From: Alteromonadaceae bacterium
GTDB taxonomy: Bacteria > Pseudomonadota > Gammaproteobacteria > Enterobacterales > Alteromonadaceae
Assembly: GCA_015487235.1 (NCBI GenBank)
Contig: WFQC01000183.1
Coordinates: 1-38,551, forward strand
Reading direction: 5' to 3'
DNA length: 38,551 nucleotides
Made by a program: the position numbers and the translations under genes. The notes below the pieces were generated by a model that saw nothing but the letters and a program-made list of their open reading frames with translations, searched no databases and was not told where the DNA came from. This document shows, in pieces, positions 8,146 through 17,051 of the stretch. How positions within the stretch are numbered: the stretch's first letter is position 1; each line of letters starts with the position of its first letter.

Positions 8146-9921
8146 TTAATTGGCTAATACTTTTCCTTCTCGTCTTGGATCAGCACCACCAATTAATTTT
8201 CCTTTTGCATTTATTTCTATGGCATGAATACCACTATTAAGTGGAGCTACAACAACGTTGTGACCTTTTTTAACAAGTTCAGACTGTAAGTAGGTAATAT
8301 CACGACCTTTCTCTAAGGTGGTTACCTTATTACGATTGGTAACATGTGCTAAATTGATAGCGGCTTGAGGATCTAATTGCCAATCAAGTACGCCAATAAT
8401 GGTTTGGGCAACATAATTAATAATACGACTTCCTCCGGGTGAGCCTACCACTAATTTTAATGAGCCATCTTGATTAAAGACTATTGTGGGCGCCATAGAA
8501 CTACGGGGACGTTTATTAGGCTCTAAGCGATTTGCCACCAATTTACCATTAACTTCGGGTACTAATGAGAAATCGGTAAGTTGGTTATTTAAAATAAAGC
8601 CTTCTACCATAACCGCAGAGCCAAAGCCCATCTCAATACTACTGGTCATAGAGATAGCATTGCCTTGCGCATCAATAATACTAACATGGCTTGTAGAGGG
8701 CATTTCAATGGCTTGATCATCGGCTCGACTAATATAATGCAATGGCGTACCAGCAATGGCTTTACCCATATCCATGTGTTGATTAATAAGTTGGCTACGT
8801 TGAGCAAGATAAGTTTCATTTATCAGATCTTGTACTGGAACTTCAACAAAATCAGCATCTGCCAAATAGCGATTACGATCAGCAAAAGCTAGACGTGAGC
8901 TTTGCGTAAATAAGTGCACTGCAGATAAGCTATTAGGTTCTATGTTAGCTAAATTAAAACGCTCAAGTTGCTTTAAAATTTGAATAACGGCTACACCACC
9001 TGAACTCGGTGGTGCCATGCCACATAAGCTATATTGACGATAAGGTGCACAAACAGGCTTACGCTCTATGGCACGGTAATTTTTTAAATCGTTAAGGCTT
9101 AATAAGCCCGGCGCTATTTCAGCTTTTTGTACGGCATTCACAATACGTTTGGCAATCCACCCTTGGTAAAAAGGTTTAATGCCTTCTTGTGCAATACTAC
9201 GTAATACCTTAGCCAGTTTAGGGTTTTTCAACACATCCCCTGCTTTTATAGGACGATTGTTCGGATAAAAATAATGTTTAATGTTAGTTAACTTAGTTAC
9301 GCCAGGGTTGATTTGTAACGCAACTAACTTTTCTAATCGAGGTGAAACAACAAATCCCTGCTCTGCTAAAGTGATCGCTTCTTCAAATAAGCTTTGCCAA
9401 GGTAGTTTGCCATATTTTTCATGTGCTAATTTCAAGGCAGCAAGTAAACCTGGTACGCCCACAGAGCGACCACCCACCACGGCATCTATCCAACGCACTG
9501 GTTGGCCATTTTTTTGCAAAAATAAGCGTTCATCTGCTTGAGCAGGCGCAGTTTCTCGACCATCAAAAGTCGTTAAGTGTTTATTTTTTTGATCCCAATG
9601 CAATATAAAGCTACCTCCACCAATACCTGATGATTGCGGCTCAACTAAATTTAATACCATTTCTACTGCAATAGCAGCATCAATAGCACTTCCGCCTTTT
9701 TTTAAGATGTTATATCCTGCTTTACTTGCATAAGGGTTAGCGGCACTCACCATAAATTTTGAGCCAACTACTGCCTTGTTATTAGCAAAACCTGTTGCCG
9801 CTTCAGGTTCTCGAATTGGTTTTTTAACTGGTGCAGCAATAGAAGTAGTGACTAAAAAACAAGAAAAGACTAAAGCAACCGTTTTCTGTAATTTTGTACT
9901 TTTATTTTGATTTTTTAACAT
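8146..9921 (-). CDS. ggt: Gamma-glutamyltransferase (periplasmic)
   Basis: GGT splits glutathione and other gamma-glutamyl compounds, or transfers the glutamyl group to amino acids. The 591-residue precursor starts with a Sec signal peptide (about 1-29, ending SIAA). It self-cleaves before the nucleophilic threonine, here T410 in PSTSHVSI, to give large and small subunits. The oxyanion motif GSPGGSRI follows near 490, and SSGIGGGSF lies near the N-terminus of the large subunit. Length and motifs are those of bacterial GGT. It begins 18 bp after the DTW-domain gene and is probably cotranscribed with it, a link with no obvious functional meaning. Confidence 0.95.
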   Translation of the reverse strand: MLKNQNKSTKLQKTVALVFSCFLVTTSIAAPVKKPIREPEAATGFANNKAVVGSKFMVSAANPYASKAGYNILKKGGSAIDAAIAVEMVLNLVEPQSSGIGGGSFILHWDQKNKHLTTFDGRETAPAQADERLFLQKNGQPVRWIDAVVGGRSVGVPGLLAALKLAHEKYGKLPWQSLFEEAITLAEQGFVVSPRLEKLVALQINPGVTKLTNIKHYFYPNNRPIKAGDVLKNPKLAKVLRSIAQEGIKPFYQGWIAKRIVNAVQKAEIAPGLLSLNDLKNYRAIERKPVCAPYRQYSLCGMAPPSSGGVAVIQILKQLERFNLANIEPNSLSAVHLFTQSSRLAFADRNRYLADADFVEVPVQDLINETYLAQRSQLINQHMDMGKAIAGTPLHYISRADDQAIEMPSTSHVSIIDAQGNAISMTSSIEMGFGSAVMVEGFILNNQLTDFSLVPEVNGKLVANRLEPNKRPRSSMAPTIVFNQDGSLKLVVGSPGGSRIINYVAQTIIGVLDWQLDPQAAINLAHVTNRNKVTTLEKGRDITYLQSELVKKGHNVVVAPLNSGIHAIEINAKGKLIGGADPRREGKVLAN

Positions 9922-9939
9922 ACAATACTCTGGTTATAT

Positions 9940-10548
9940 TTAATGAGAAATAGGATTATTTTTGGGTGTGCGAAAAGATAATAGTCGTTGATTAAACGTT
10001 ATAAAGTTTTTTAGCAATATTTGATAACGCAACTCGTTATTTTCAAGCAGAGCTAAGGCATAGCAACTGGCTTCTAATGTAGAGAGACCATTATCAACTC
10101 GAGTTTTTCTTATTGCATAATAACTCGGTAAGCCTGTGGGCAGTTGTAATTTAGGTAGTTGCTGCAAATTAGTTGAAACTTGATACATACGATAGGCTTT
10201 TTTCCATGTTGCATCTAATAAAATTAAACATCGCACTGATTTTTCTTCATCTTGATTTATTTTACGGCTAATAATTGTGGCTTGCTTTTCAGGGTAAAGT
10301 AAATAAATTTGATCTTGATAATGACGAATAATACGTGCTAATTCAATATTCTCATTAAAGCACTCTCCTGTTAATAGCGTACAGTTTTTCAACGAATTAA
10401 CCAATAATGTGGCACTGCCTTTACTTTGTTTTACTTCATTAGGGTGCTGTAAAATAACCACATGTACTTGATTATTTATCGAAGAAAATAAATCACAAAG
10501 ACAGGTTTTTAAAGGCCTTTTACAACGTTGGCATAGCTGGCGAGACAT
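9940..10548 (-). CDS. tapT: DTW-domain tRNA-uridine aminocarboxypropyltransferase
   Basis: DTW-domain proteins move the 3-amino-3-carboxypropyl group of S-adenosylmethionine onto a tRNA uridine; E. coli TapT (YfiP) makes acp3U47. The 202-residue protein has the N-terminal zinc-ribbon pattern C6-x2-C9-x6-C16-x-C18 and a central LLDATWKKA, the DxTW signature. A late LSTLEASCYAL helix also fits. I start at the ATG at 10548; a GTG at 10563 lies inside the AGGTG that probably acts as its ribosome site. It is first in an operon with ggt. The symbol tapT assumes orthology with YfiP; a different target uridine is possible. Confidence 0.85.
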   Translation of the reverse strand: MSRQLCQRCKRPLKTCLCDLFSSINNQVHVVILQHPNEVKQSKGSATLLVNSLKNCTLLTGECFNENIELARIIRHYQDQIYLLYPEKQATIISRKINQDEEKSVRCLILLDATWKKAYRMYQVSTNLQQLPKLQLPTGLPSYYAIRKTRVDNGLSTLEASCYALALLENNELRYQILLKNFITFNQRLLSFRTPKNNPISH

Positions 10549-10617
10549 AAAGTGAGTTATCACCTGTAAAGAGAATAAAAACTAAAACTATTGTGTCTTA
10601 TACTAAGCAAAAATAAA

Positions 10618-10633
10618 ATAGAAATATTTCTAT
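10618..10633. promoter_or_regulatory. 16-bp perfect palindrome between tapT and RND genes
   Basis: ATAGAAATATTTCTAT is fully self-complementary. It lies in the 217-bp divergent region, 70 bp from tapT and 132 bp from the RND adaptor gene. The size and symmetry would suit a dimeric repressor such as a TetR-family protein, but no regulator gene is adjacent. A TATAAT at 10668-10673 could be the -10 of the RND operon. AT-rich palindromes also arise by chance. Confidence 0.4.
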
Positions 10634-10765
10634 ACACTTAAATCATTTTTTTGAATGCTTATTCCTCTATAATTAATAGCCCTTAGTTTAAGATTGCGGC
10701 TTATTGCATTTTACTAATAACTAAATTAACAAGGGTAACAAGGCTTAACTCAATAGGAACACTAC

Positions 10766-11845
10766 ATGCGCCAATTCACTTTTATTTTTCTCGTGGCTTT
10801 CTTTTATAGCCTATCGAATAGTTTTGCTATAGCACAGGGCTTCCCTAGCCCAAGTGTTTATGTGGTTAAAGCACAAATGAAGCACTTGTCTCCTGTTTTT
10901 TGGGCAACAGGTACAACGGTTAGTGCCAATGATTCACAATTAGCAGCAGAAATTTCAGGACGCCTAATTCAACTGGCCGAATTAGGCCAGCAGGTAAAAC
11001 AAAATGATATTATCGCTAAAATTGATGATAGTCAGTTGCGTATTCAATTACGAGAAAATAAAGCCAGTGTTGCCAAAGCACAAGCACAATTAGCCTATCA
11101 AGAAGCAGAACTAACCCGTAAATTAGCCTTAGTTGAACAAAATCTATCGGCCGTTACTGATCTTGACTTAACGCGCTCTCAACGAGATATTGCTCAAAGC
11201 GATTTAATGGTAGCCAAAGCGAAGCTGGCTCAAACAAAGCAGCAATTAGCTTATACTCAACTAAAAGCCCCTTTTGATGGCATAGTTGTTCAACGAATAA
11301 GTAATTTAGGCGAATATGTTACCAGCGGCAGCGCGATCATTCGTTTGGTTGCTACTCAAAACTTAGAAGCGTCTGTTTTTGCACCGATCACGGCTTATCA
11401 ATATGTAAAAAACCATCAACAACTTGCTGTTGAATCGCCTTTAGGTAAAGCTTTAGTGCCGATCAAAGCATTAATACCTGTTGCAGATACTCGTTCTCAT
11501 TTAATGGAGATCCGTTTAGATCTTTCTCTACTCAATTGGCCTGTTGGGTTGCAAATTAAAGTCGCTATTGCCAATGGAGACAATAAAGAAGTCTTAGCGA
11601 TACCGCGAGATGCTTTAATATTTCGTCGCGATGGCACAAGTATTTTTACAGTGAACAATGAGAATGTAGTAGCTAAAATTCCTGTTGAATTAGGTATTGG
11701 TGTAGCAGAATGGGTAGAGGCTAAAGGCAAGGTAAAAGTTGGCGACCTTGTTATTGTTCGCGGTAGTGAACGACTACGAAACGGTCAAAAAGTCCAAATA
11801 AAAACCAATAACCAAGCATTAATTTCTAGCCACTTTAACCCATAA
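10766..11845 (+). CDS. RND efflux periplasmic adaptor (membrane fusion protein)
   Basis: This 359-residue protein links an inner-membrane RND pump to an outer-membrane channel. A signal peptide covers about residues 1-23. A lipoyl half-motif (AAEISGRLIQLAELGQQVK) comes first, followed by a coiled-coil hairpin rich in Ala, Gln and Lys (about 90-160). The second lipoyl half (LKAPFDGIVVQR) and a beta-barrel domain follow, the HlyD/AcrA order. AGGAAC lies 7 bases before the ATG. The pump gene starts 19 bp downstream. No outer-membrane channel gene is in the window, so a TolC-type partner must come from elsewhere. Substrate is not predictable. Confidence 0.92.
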   Translation: MRQFTFIFLVAFFYSLSNSFAIAQGFPSPSVYVVKAQMKHLSPVFWATGTTVSANDSQLAAEISGRLIQLAELGQQVKQNDIIAKIDDSQLRIQLRENKASVAKAQAQLAYQEAELTRKLALVEQNLSAVTDLDLTRSQRDIAQSDLMVAKAKLAQTKQQLAYTQLKAPFDGIVVQRISNLGEYVTSGSAIIRLVATQNLEASVFAPITAYQYVKNHQQLAVESPLGKALVPIKALIPVADTRSHLMEIRLDLSLLNWPVGLQIKVAIANGDNKEVLAIPRDALIFRRDGTSIFTVNNENVVAKIPVELGIGVAEWVEAKGKVKVGDLVIVRGSERLRNGQKVQIKTNNQALISSHFNP

Positions 11846-11864
11846 CCACAAACGAATTTATTGT

Positions 11865-14800
11865 ATGTTTTTAACAACTGCTTCATTAAAAAATCCGACG
11901 GCTGTTATTGTAGCTATTTTGCTAGCTGCACTATTTGGCATTATTAGTTTTTTTAAATTACCGGTACAACTAACCCCCGACGTAAGCCAACCAATGATCA
12001 CTATTTCAACCGGATGGCGCTCTGCCGCTCCAGAAGAAATAGAAGCAGAAATAATTGAACGTCAAGAAAATGTGCTCAAAGGCTTACAAGGACTAACCAC
12101 CTTAGAAACAAGCTCAAGCCAAGGTGTTGGTAATATTACATTACGTTATCAAACCGGTATAAATTTAGAGCGGGCTTTAATTGACGTAATGAATGCGCTA
12201 AATCAAGTGCCTAATTATCCACCTGATGCAACAGAGCCCGTTATTGCTGTGGGAGGTAATAATACTTTCACTGCCATTGCTTGGTTTGCTTTAAAGCCGT
12301 TAGCAAATAATCAACGCGACATAGCAACCTATCAAGACTTTGTTGAAGAAGTTGTTCAAACGCGTTTAGAGCGAGTCTCGGGTATCTCTAAGGTTAATGC
12401 CTTTGGAGGCTTGAGTAGTGAGTTACGCATAACCTTTGATCCTTATAAAATGGCCGCTTTAGGATTAGACATTCCTAGCACTGTCAATATGTTAACTAAT
12501 AATAATGATTCTTCTGCCGGCTTTAATGAAGTAGGACGACGTAAGTTTACTTTGCGCTTTTCAGGCAAATATCCTCCCGAAAAACTCGCAAAAATGATTA
12601 TTTCATGGCGTGATAATAAAGCCATTTTCTTAGAAGATATTGCTGAAGTTGAATTAACTTATCAAGATAGAACAGGCATTTTAACCCTTGATGGCGAACC
12701 AGCCATTGCCATGAATGCTCAAGCTGAACAAGGTGTTAATGTGATCCGCGTGATGGAAGCACTTAAAGCCGCCTCAAAAGAATTAAATGAAGGTGTGCTT
12801 AAACGCGAGGGTTTACAGCTTATCCAAATGTATGATGAAACGATATATATTAGCCGTTCAATGACACTGGTTAAAAATAACTTACTGTTAGGGATTATTT
12901 TAGCTATCAGTGTGTTGTGGTGGTTTCTCAGAAAATTTAGAGCAACACTTATTGTTGCAGCGGCGATCCCCATTTCAATCATTATTACATTAATTGTTAT
13001 GTATATAACCGGGAGAACGCTAAATATAATCTCAATGGCTGGGCTTGCTTTTGCGGTGGGCATGGTTTTAGACGCTGCTATTGTGGTGTTAGAAAACATA
13101 GTACGTTTGCGCGAAAAAGGCGAAAAGCCGCATAGTGCATCACTAAAAGGAGCAAGCCAAGTATGGGGAGCTTTATTTGCATCAACAATCACTACGGTTG
13201 CCATTTTCTTGCCTATTGCTTTTTTAGAAGAAGTTTCTGGGCAACTATTTGCTGATTTAGCTATTACGATTGCCGTGGCAGTTATTGCGTCACTTTTTAT
13301 CGCGGTAACGGTATTACCTACGGCTGCCCGTAAATTATTGGCAAAAGTCAATGAGCAAGACCCTCATGAACATTGGTGGCAAAGTATTACCAATGGGGTG
13401 ATGAAAATAACCAATACCCCACTCAAACGCTATGCGTGGGTGTTTGGCTTAATGTTAATTTCAGCTGTTGGTAGTTGGCTTATTTTTCCTAAAGTAGATT
13501 ATTTACCTAAAGGTAACCAAAATCAATTTCAAGCCTTTATATTACCGCCTCCGGGTTTAAGTTATGCTGCCGCACGCTTTGAATTAAGTGATGAAATTAA
13601 CCGTCGTTTAAAGCCTTATTTAAGTGGCGAAAAAGAACCTCACATTAAACACTCGTGGGCTGGTTTTTTTGGCTCTTTTGGCTTTATGGGAGGTAGAGCT
13701 GAAGATGCCGATGATATTGGTGCAATTATTCAATTACTTAACAGTAAAATATTAGTGGGTTTTCCAGATACAATTGCTTTTGCCTCACAAGCACAGCTAT
13801 TTCGTAATTTAGGCGGTGGCCGACGTATAGATATAGACATTCAAGGTAATGACGTTGATATTTTATTAAAAGCGGCTCAAGTCGGTTTTGGTGCAGTTAG
13901 TACAGCATTACCTAATGCACAAATTCAACCTAAGCCGGGCTTAACACTTGCAGAACCAGAACTTCGCTTAATACCCACAGAAAGAGCAATGGCTGAAGCC
14001 GGCTTTAATCGTCAACAAGTTGCCAATATAGCGAGTGCTTTAGGAACAGGTTTGTACGTGGGAGATTATTTTAATGGCCAAAAACGTTTGAATGTTTTTT
14101 TTCGCGCTGATGATTGGCAAACACCTGAAGAACTTGGTGCAATGCCCATTTATACACCCCAAGCAGGCATACAAATGTTTGATAATTTAGTCGAAATAAA
14201 AAGGACAGCAGGACCGAGTGAAATTCGTCGTATTGATCGCAAGCGTACCGTAACATTACAAGTTACTCCCCCAAGTAATTTAAGTTTAGAAGAAGCTATC
14301 GCATTAATTAAAGAAAAAGCAGAGCCTGCTATTTTAGCGCAATTACCTGAAAATGGTGGCGTACGATATCGCGGTAGTGCTGAAGCCTTAACAGAGGCAT
14401 TAACTCACATGAGCCAGAGCTTTGCGTTAGCTTTGATCATACTCTATCTACTAATGGCGGCGTTATTTCGCTCGTTTAAAGACAGCCTTTTAGTTGTTTT
14501 AACAATTCCTTTAGCAACGATTGGCGGAATTAGCTTATTGCAAATAACGAATTTAATTATTTTTCAACCACTTGATTTACTAACCATGATAGGTTTTGTT
14601 ATTTTGCTAGGGCTGGTAGTTAATAATGCTATTTTACTTGTTTATCAAACACGTATCGGTGAATTTGAAGGGCTAGATCGAACAAGTGCGGTACGACAAG
14701 CTGTACGTATTCGCTTGCGCCCTATTTTAATGAGTACCTTAACAAGCTTATGTGGCATGTTGCCTTTACTGATCATACCGGGCGCAGGAGCCGAGTTATA

Positions 14801-14921
14801 CCGAGGTATTGCAGCAGTTATTGTAGGTGGTATGAGTATTAGTACCATTTTTACGTTAATTTTCTTACCAAGCTTATTACAACTGGGCAATTCAAACACG
14901 AGAGCTCAAAAAACTATCTAA
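11865..14921 (+). CDS. RND-family efflux pump, inner-membrane subunit
   Basis: The 1018-residue protein has the AcrB/MdtB layout: TM1 near 11-32, a large periplasmic loop, a helix block near 335-485, a second loop, and a final block near 855-1000. The short start MFLTTASLKNPTAVIV and LPVQLTPDVSQP are typical. In TM4 the proton-relay motif reads GMVLDAAIVVLEN, with D403 followed by A404, where AcrB has two aspartates. This single-Asp form occurs in some RND subgroups. It forms an operon with the adaptor gene. Substrate, drug or otherwise, cannot be told from sequence. Confidence 0.93.
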   Translation: MFLTTASLKNPTAVIVAILLAALFGIISFFKLPVQLTPDVSQPMITISTGWRSAAPEEIEAEIIERQENVLKGLQGLTTLETSSSQGVGNITLRYQTGINLERALIDVMNALNQVPNYPPDATEPVIAVGGNNTFTAIAWFALKPLANNQRDIATYQDFVEEVVQTRLERVSGISKVNAFGGLSSELRITFDPYKMAALGLDIPSTVNMLTNNNDSSAGFNEVGRRKFTLRFSGKYPPEKLAKMIISWRDNKAIFLEDIAEVELTYQDRTGILTLDGEPAIAMNAQAEQGVNVIRVMEALKAASKELNEGVLKREGLQLIQMYDETIYISRSMTLVKNNLLLGIILAISVLWWFLRKFRATLIVAAAIPISIIITLIVMYITGRTLNIISMAGLAFAVGMVLDAAIVVLENIVRLREKGEKPHSASLKGASQVWGALFASTITTVAIFLPIAFLEEVSGQLFADLAITIAVAVIASLFIAVTVLPTAARKLLAKVNEQDPHEHWWQSITNGVMKITNTPLKRYAWVFGLMLISAVGSWLIFPKVDYLPKGNQNQFQAFILPPPGLSYAAARFELSDEINRRLKPYLSGEKEPHIKHSWAGFFGSFGFMGGRAEDADDIGAIIQLLNSKILVGFPDTIAFASQAQLFRNLGGGRRIDIDIQGNDVDILLKAAQVGFGAVSTALPNAQIQPKPGLTLAEPELRLIPTERAMAEAGFNRQQVANIASALGTGLYVGDYFNGQKRLNVFFRADDWQTPEELGAMPIYTPQAGIQMFDNLVEIKRTAGPSEIRRIDRKRTVTLQVTPPSNLSLEEAIALIKEKAEPAILAQLPENGGVRYRGSAEALTEALTHMSQSFALALIILYLLMAALFRSFKDSLLVVLTIPLATIGGISLLQITNLIIFQPLDLLTMIGFVILLGLVVNNAILLVYQTRIGEFEGLDRTSAVRQAVRIRLRPILMSTLTSLCGMLPLLIIPGAGAELYRGIAAVIVGGMSISTIFTLIFLPSLLQLGNSNTRAQKTI

Positions 14922-14930
14922 CTTTCAAGG

Positions 14931-14960
14931 TGATGCTTTAATTTTTAAATTAAAGCATCA
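14931..14960. repeat. 14-bp-arm hairpin at the end of the RND operon
   Basis: TGATGCTTTAATTT (14931-14944) is perfectly complementary to AAATTAAAGCATCA (14947-14960) with two bases between. It starts 9 bp after the pump stop codon. It is not followed by a U-run on the plus strand, so it is either a weak or factor-assisted terminator, an mRNA 3'-end stabiliser, or a protein site just upstream of the FNR-type box. Confidence 0.6.
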
Positions 14961-14964
14961 CAAA

Positions 14965-15005
14965 TTAATTCAGATCAAAACAATATTGCTATTTTTATCT
15001 ACAAT
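14965..15005 (+). promoter_or_regulatory. FNR/DNR-type promoter of the hemerythrin operon
   Basis: TTAAT-TCAG-ATCAA (14965-14978) matches the FNR/DNR consensus TTGAT-N4-ATCAA at 9 of 10 positions. A good -10 box, TACAAT, lies at 15000-15005. If transcription starts near 15012-15013 the box is centred at about -41.5, the class II activator position, and the leader to the ATG at 15040 is about 27 nt. The box reads the same for oxygen-sensing FNR and NO-sensing DNR/NNR regulators. Confidence 0.7.
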
Positions 15006-15039
15006 CACTCTACTTCAATTAACCATAAAAGAATTTATT

Positions 15040-15480
15040 ATGAGTGTGATCGTTGATTATATGACAACTAAACATCGTGAATGTGATGATGTATTTTCCG
15101 AAGCTGAATCAGCCGTAAGTCAAAACAATTGGGCACTAGCACAACAAAAATGGCAGGAGTTTGTTGCTGAGCTTGAAACGCATTTTCACGCAGAAGAAAA
15201 TATTTTATTTCCTCAATTTGAGCAAGCGACAGGCATGACAGCAGGCCCAACTCAAGTAATGAGAATGGAGCATGAGCAAATGCGCGCACTCATTGACGAC
15301 ATAAATAAAGCCTTAACTGAAAAAAACAAAGAATCTTTCTTAGGTACATCTGAAACCTTTATGGTGTTAATGCAACAACATAATATGAAAGAAGAAATGA
15401 TGCTTTACCCGATGAGCGTTCAACATTTACCCGATGCTGAAAAAGTTGATCAAGATTTAAAACACTATTGTGATCATTAA
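15040..15480 (+). CDS. Hemerythrin domain protein
   Basis: This 146-residue cytoplasmic protein is a four-helix hemerythrin-like (HHE) domain that should bind a di-iron centre. Candidate ligands visible are H12, H48 and H50 with E52/E53, H78, and H114 with E118 (HxxxE). Related proteins sense or scavenge oxygen or nitric oxide, or repair iron-sulfur clusters (compare YtfE). I choose the ATG at 15040 because the predicted FNR-type promoter starts near 15013; an in-frame TTG at 14986 lies upstream of that start. It is the first gene of a three-gene operon, with only 6 bp to the DUF2249 gene. Confidence 0.88.
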   Translation: MSVIVDYMTTKHRECDDVFSEAESAVSQNNWALAQQKWQEFVAELETHFHAEENILFPQFEQATGMTAGPTQVMRMEHEQMRALIDDINKALTEKNKESFLGTSETFMVLMQQHNMKEEMMLYPMSVQHLPDAEKVDQDLKHYCDH

Positions 15481-15486
15481 GGTTAG

Positions 15487-15750
15487 ATGATGCAGGCGGT
15501 TGAAATCGATGTTAGCAATTTAGCACCACCCGAGCCAATGGAAAAAATTTTTTTTCATTTAGCTCAATTACCACAGCACCAATATTTAAAGGTACATCAT
15601 CATCGGTTGCCGTATCCTCTTTTTAAAATACTAACAGAGCATGATTGGCAATATAACTATCAAGAAAGTGAACAAGGTGGTTATATCATTTATATCTATC
15701 GAGTAAGTGATGCGAACTTATTTAATAACACTATTCTTATAGAACCATGA
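15487..15750 (+). CDS. DUF2249 domain protein
   Basis: An 87-residue protein with the DUF2249 pattern: a DVSNLAPPEPMEKI opening, a leucine-rich helix, and a HHHRLPYPLFKIL segment. The fold resembles TusA/SirA-type small proteins, but the TusA active-site cysteine is absent; there is no cysteine at all. DUF2249 genes often lie beside hemerythrin and NnrS genes in denitrifiers or NO-responsive loci. Its stop overlaps the start of the membrane protein gene by 4 bp (ATGA), so translation is likely coupled. Molecular function is unknown. Confidence 0.85.
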   Translation: MMQAVEIDVSNLAPPEPMEKIFFHLAQLPQHQYLKVHHHRLPYPLFKILTEHDWQYNYQESEQGGYIIYIYRVSDANLFNNTILIEP

Positions 15751-17051
15751 ATTTATCTAATCTTTCATTTGATAGCTTACCACCAATTGATGTGCCTTTT
15801 AGGTATTTTATAACTGCGCCTTTATTTGTGATCGCTATCGCATTTGTGATGCTATTTACTGACAATATTTGGTGGGTAAGTCGTTGGCAACCTAATATGC
15901 TTGCCCTAACCCATACTTTTACCTTAGGTTTTATTGCCAGCATCATGTTAGGCGCACTTTTTCAGTTACTGCCTGTTGCAGGGGGGTTAAGTTTTCCTAA
16001 AGCACGTTTTGTTGCCACATTGAGTCATTTTTTTCATTCTCTTGGTAGTATTTGCTTGATCGTAAGCTTTTTTTCATTAAATAGCTTAACCCAACTATTG
16101 GCGATGATTTTTTTAGGTTTTAGCTTTAGTTTATACATTATGGTGCTCGGTTATGCTTTATATCAGCATAAATTAAGTAATGATATTGTAATGGGGATAA
16201 AACTAGCCATCATTGCTTTGGCCATTACGGTGAGTTTAGGTGTTTTACTACAAAGTAAAGTTGCGGGTTTCGCTTGGATAAATTGGGATAGAAGTTTAAC
16301 AAACTTACATGCGCTTTGGGGATTAACCGGCTGGATAGCTGTGCTAATTATAACCATTAGCTTTCAAGTGATCCCTATGTTTCATGTCGCGCCTGAATTT
16401 CCTAAACAAATAAAAAAATATTTAGGTAAAGCGTTATTACTGCTACTTATACTATTCTTTTTCTTTAAACGATCACCACAATTTTCAGAAATATTTATTG
16501 GTGGTTTACTACTTATTAATGGTTTATTTGGCTTTTATTTACTTAAAATCTTAGCTAAACGTAAAAGGAAAATTGCAGATACCACAATAAATTATTGGCA
16601 GTTGGCCGCAATAAGCTTATTTTTAATTAATATTATCTATTTTGTTCCTGAACACTTATTGCCACAGTTTATTGCCAACAAAAAAACAATGTTACTAGTA
16701 AGCCTATTTATTTTTGGCTATGTCGTATCGATTTTAGAAGGAATGCTGTTAAAAATATTACCTTTTCTAACCTTTACTCATCTGCAACAACAATGTGCAT
16801 TTAACTTAACAGCGATGCAAAAGTTACCCAATATGCATGAAATATTGCCCAAAAAACATGGTCAATTACTCTTTTATTTACATATCATGGCGGGCGTAAT
16901 TTTAATAACCATATTATTTCAACCCCAATTAACTTGGTTATTAGGTTTAGCATGGCTAGTTGAGTTCGGTTGGTTATGGCTATTAATGCTCAAGGTTGCC
17001 TATTTATACTACCACTGTGCTAATAAAATTAAGCGCATAGTGGCAACATAG
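15747..17051 (+). CDS. Multi-helix membrane protein, NnrS-like / oxidase-subunit-I-like
   Basis: This 434-residue protein has about 12 predicted membrane helices. It carries histidines inside or next to helices: H56 in LTHTFTLGF, H188 in NLHALWGLTGW, H213 in PMFHV, and H345 and H379 later. Such spacing recalls NnrS, a haem- and copper-containing membrane protein tied to NO stress, and distantly haem-copper oxidase subunit I. It lacks motifs that would make either assignment firm. The operon with hemerythrin and DUF2249, under an FNR/DNR-type box, favours a role in NO or low-oxygen metabolism. Treat the NnrS link as inference. Confidence 0.7.
   Translation: MNLSNLSFDSLPPIDVPFRYFITAPLFVIAIAFVMLFTDNIWWVSRWQPNMLALTHTFTLGFIASIMLGALFQLLPVAGGLSFPKARFVATLSHFFHSLGSICLIVSFFSLNSLTQLLAMIFLGFSFSLYIMVLGYALYQHKLSNDIVMGIKLAIIALAITVSLGVLLQSKVAGFAWINWDRSLTNLHALWGLTGWIAVLIITISFQVIPMFHVAPEFPKQIKKYLGKALLLLLILFFFFKRSPQFSEIFIGGLLLINGLFGFYLLKILAKRKRKIADTTINYWQLAAISLFLINIIYFVPEHLLPQFIANKKTMLLVSLFIFGYVVSILEGMLLKILPFLTFTHLQQQCAFNLTAMQKLPNMHEILPKKHGQLLFYLHIMAGVILITILFQPQLTWLLGLAWLVEFGWLWLLMLKVAYLYYHCANKIKRIVAT

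Noticed and set aside
12719-13351. 210-codon open frame on the minus strand inside the RND pump gene
   Set aside because: It is antisense to a clear RND coding sequence, and its composition reflects the complement of membrane helices. No independent gene signals.
15747-17051. Firm annotation of the membrane protein as NnrS
   Set aside because: Helix count and context fit, but the sequence motifs I could compare are only loosely similar, so the link is left as inference.
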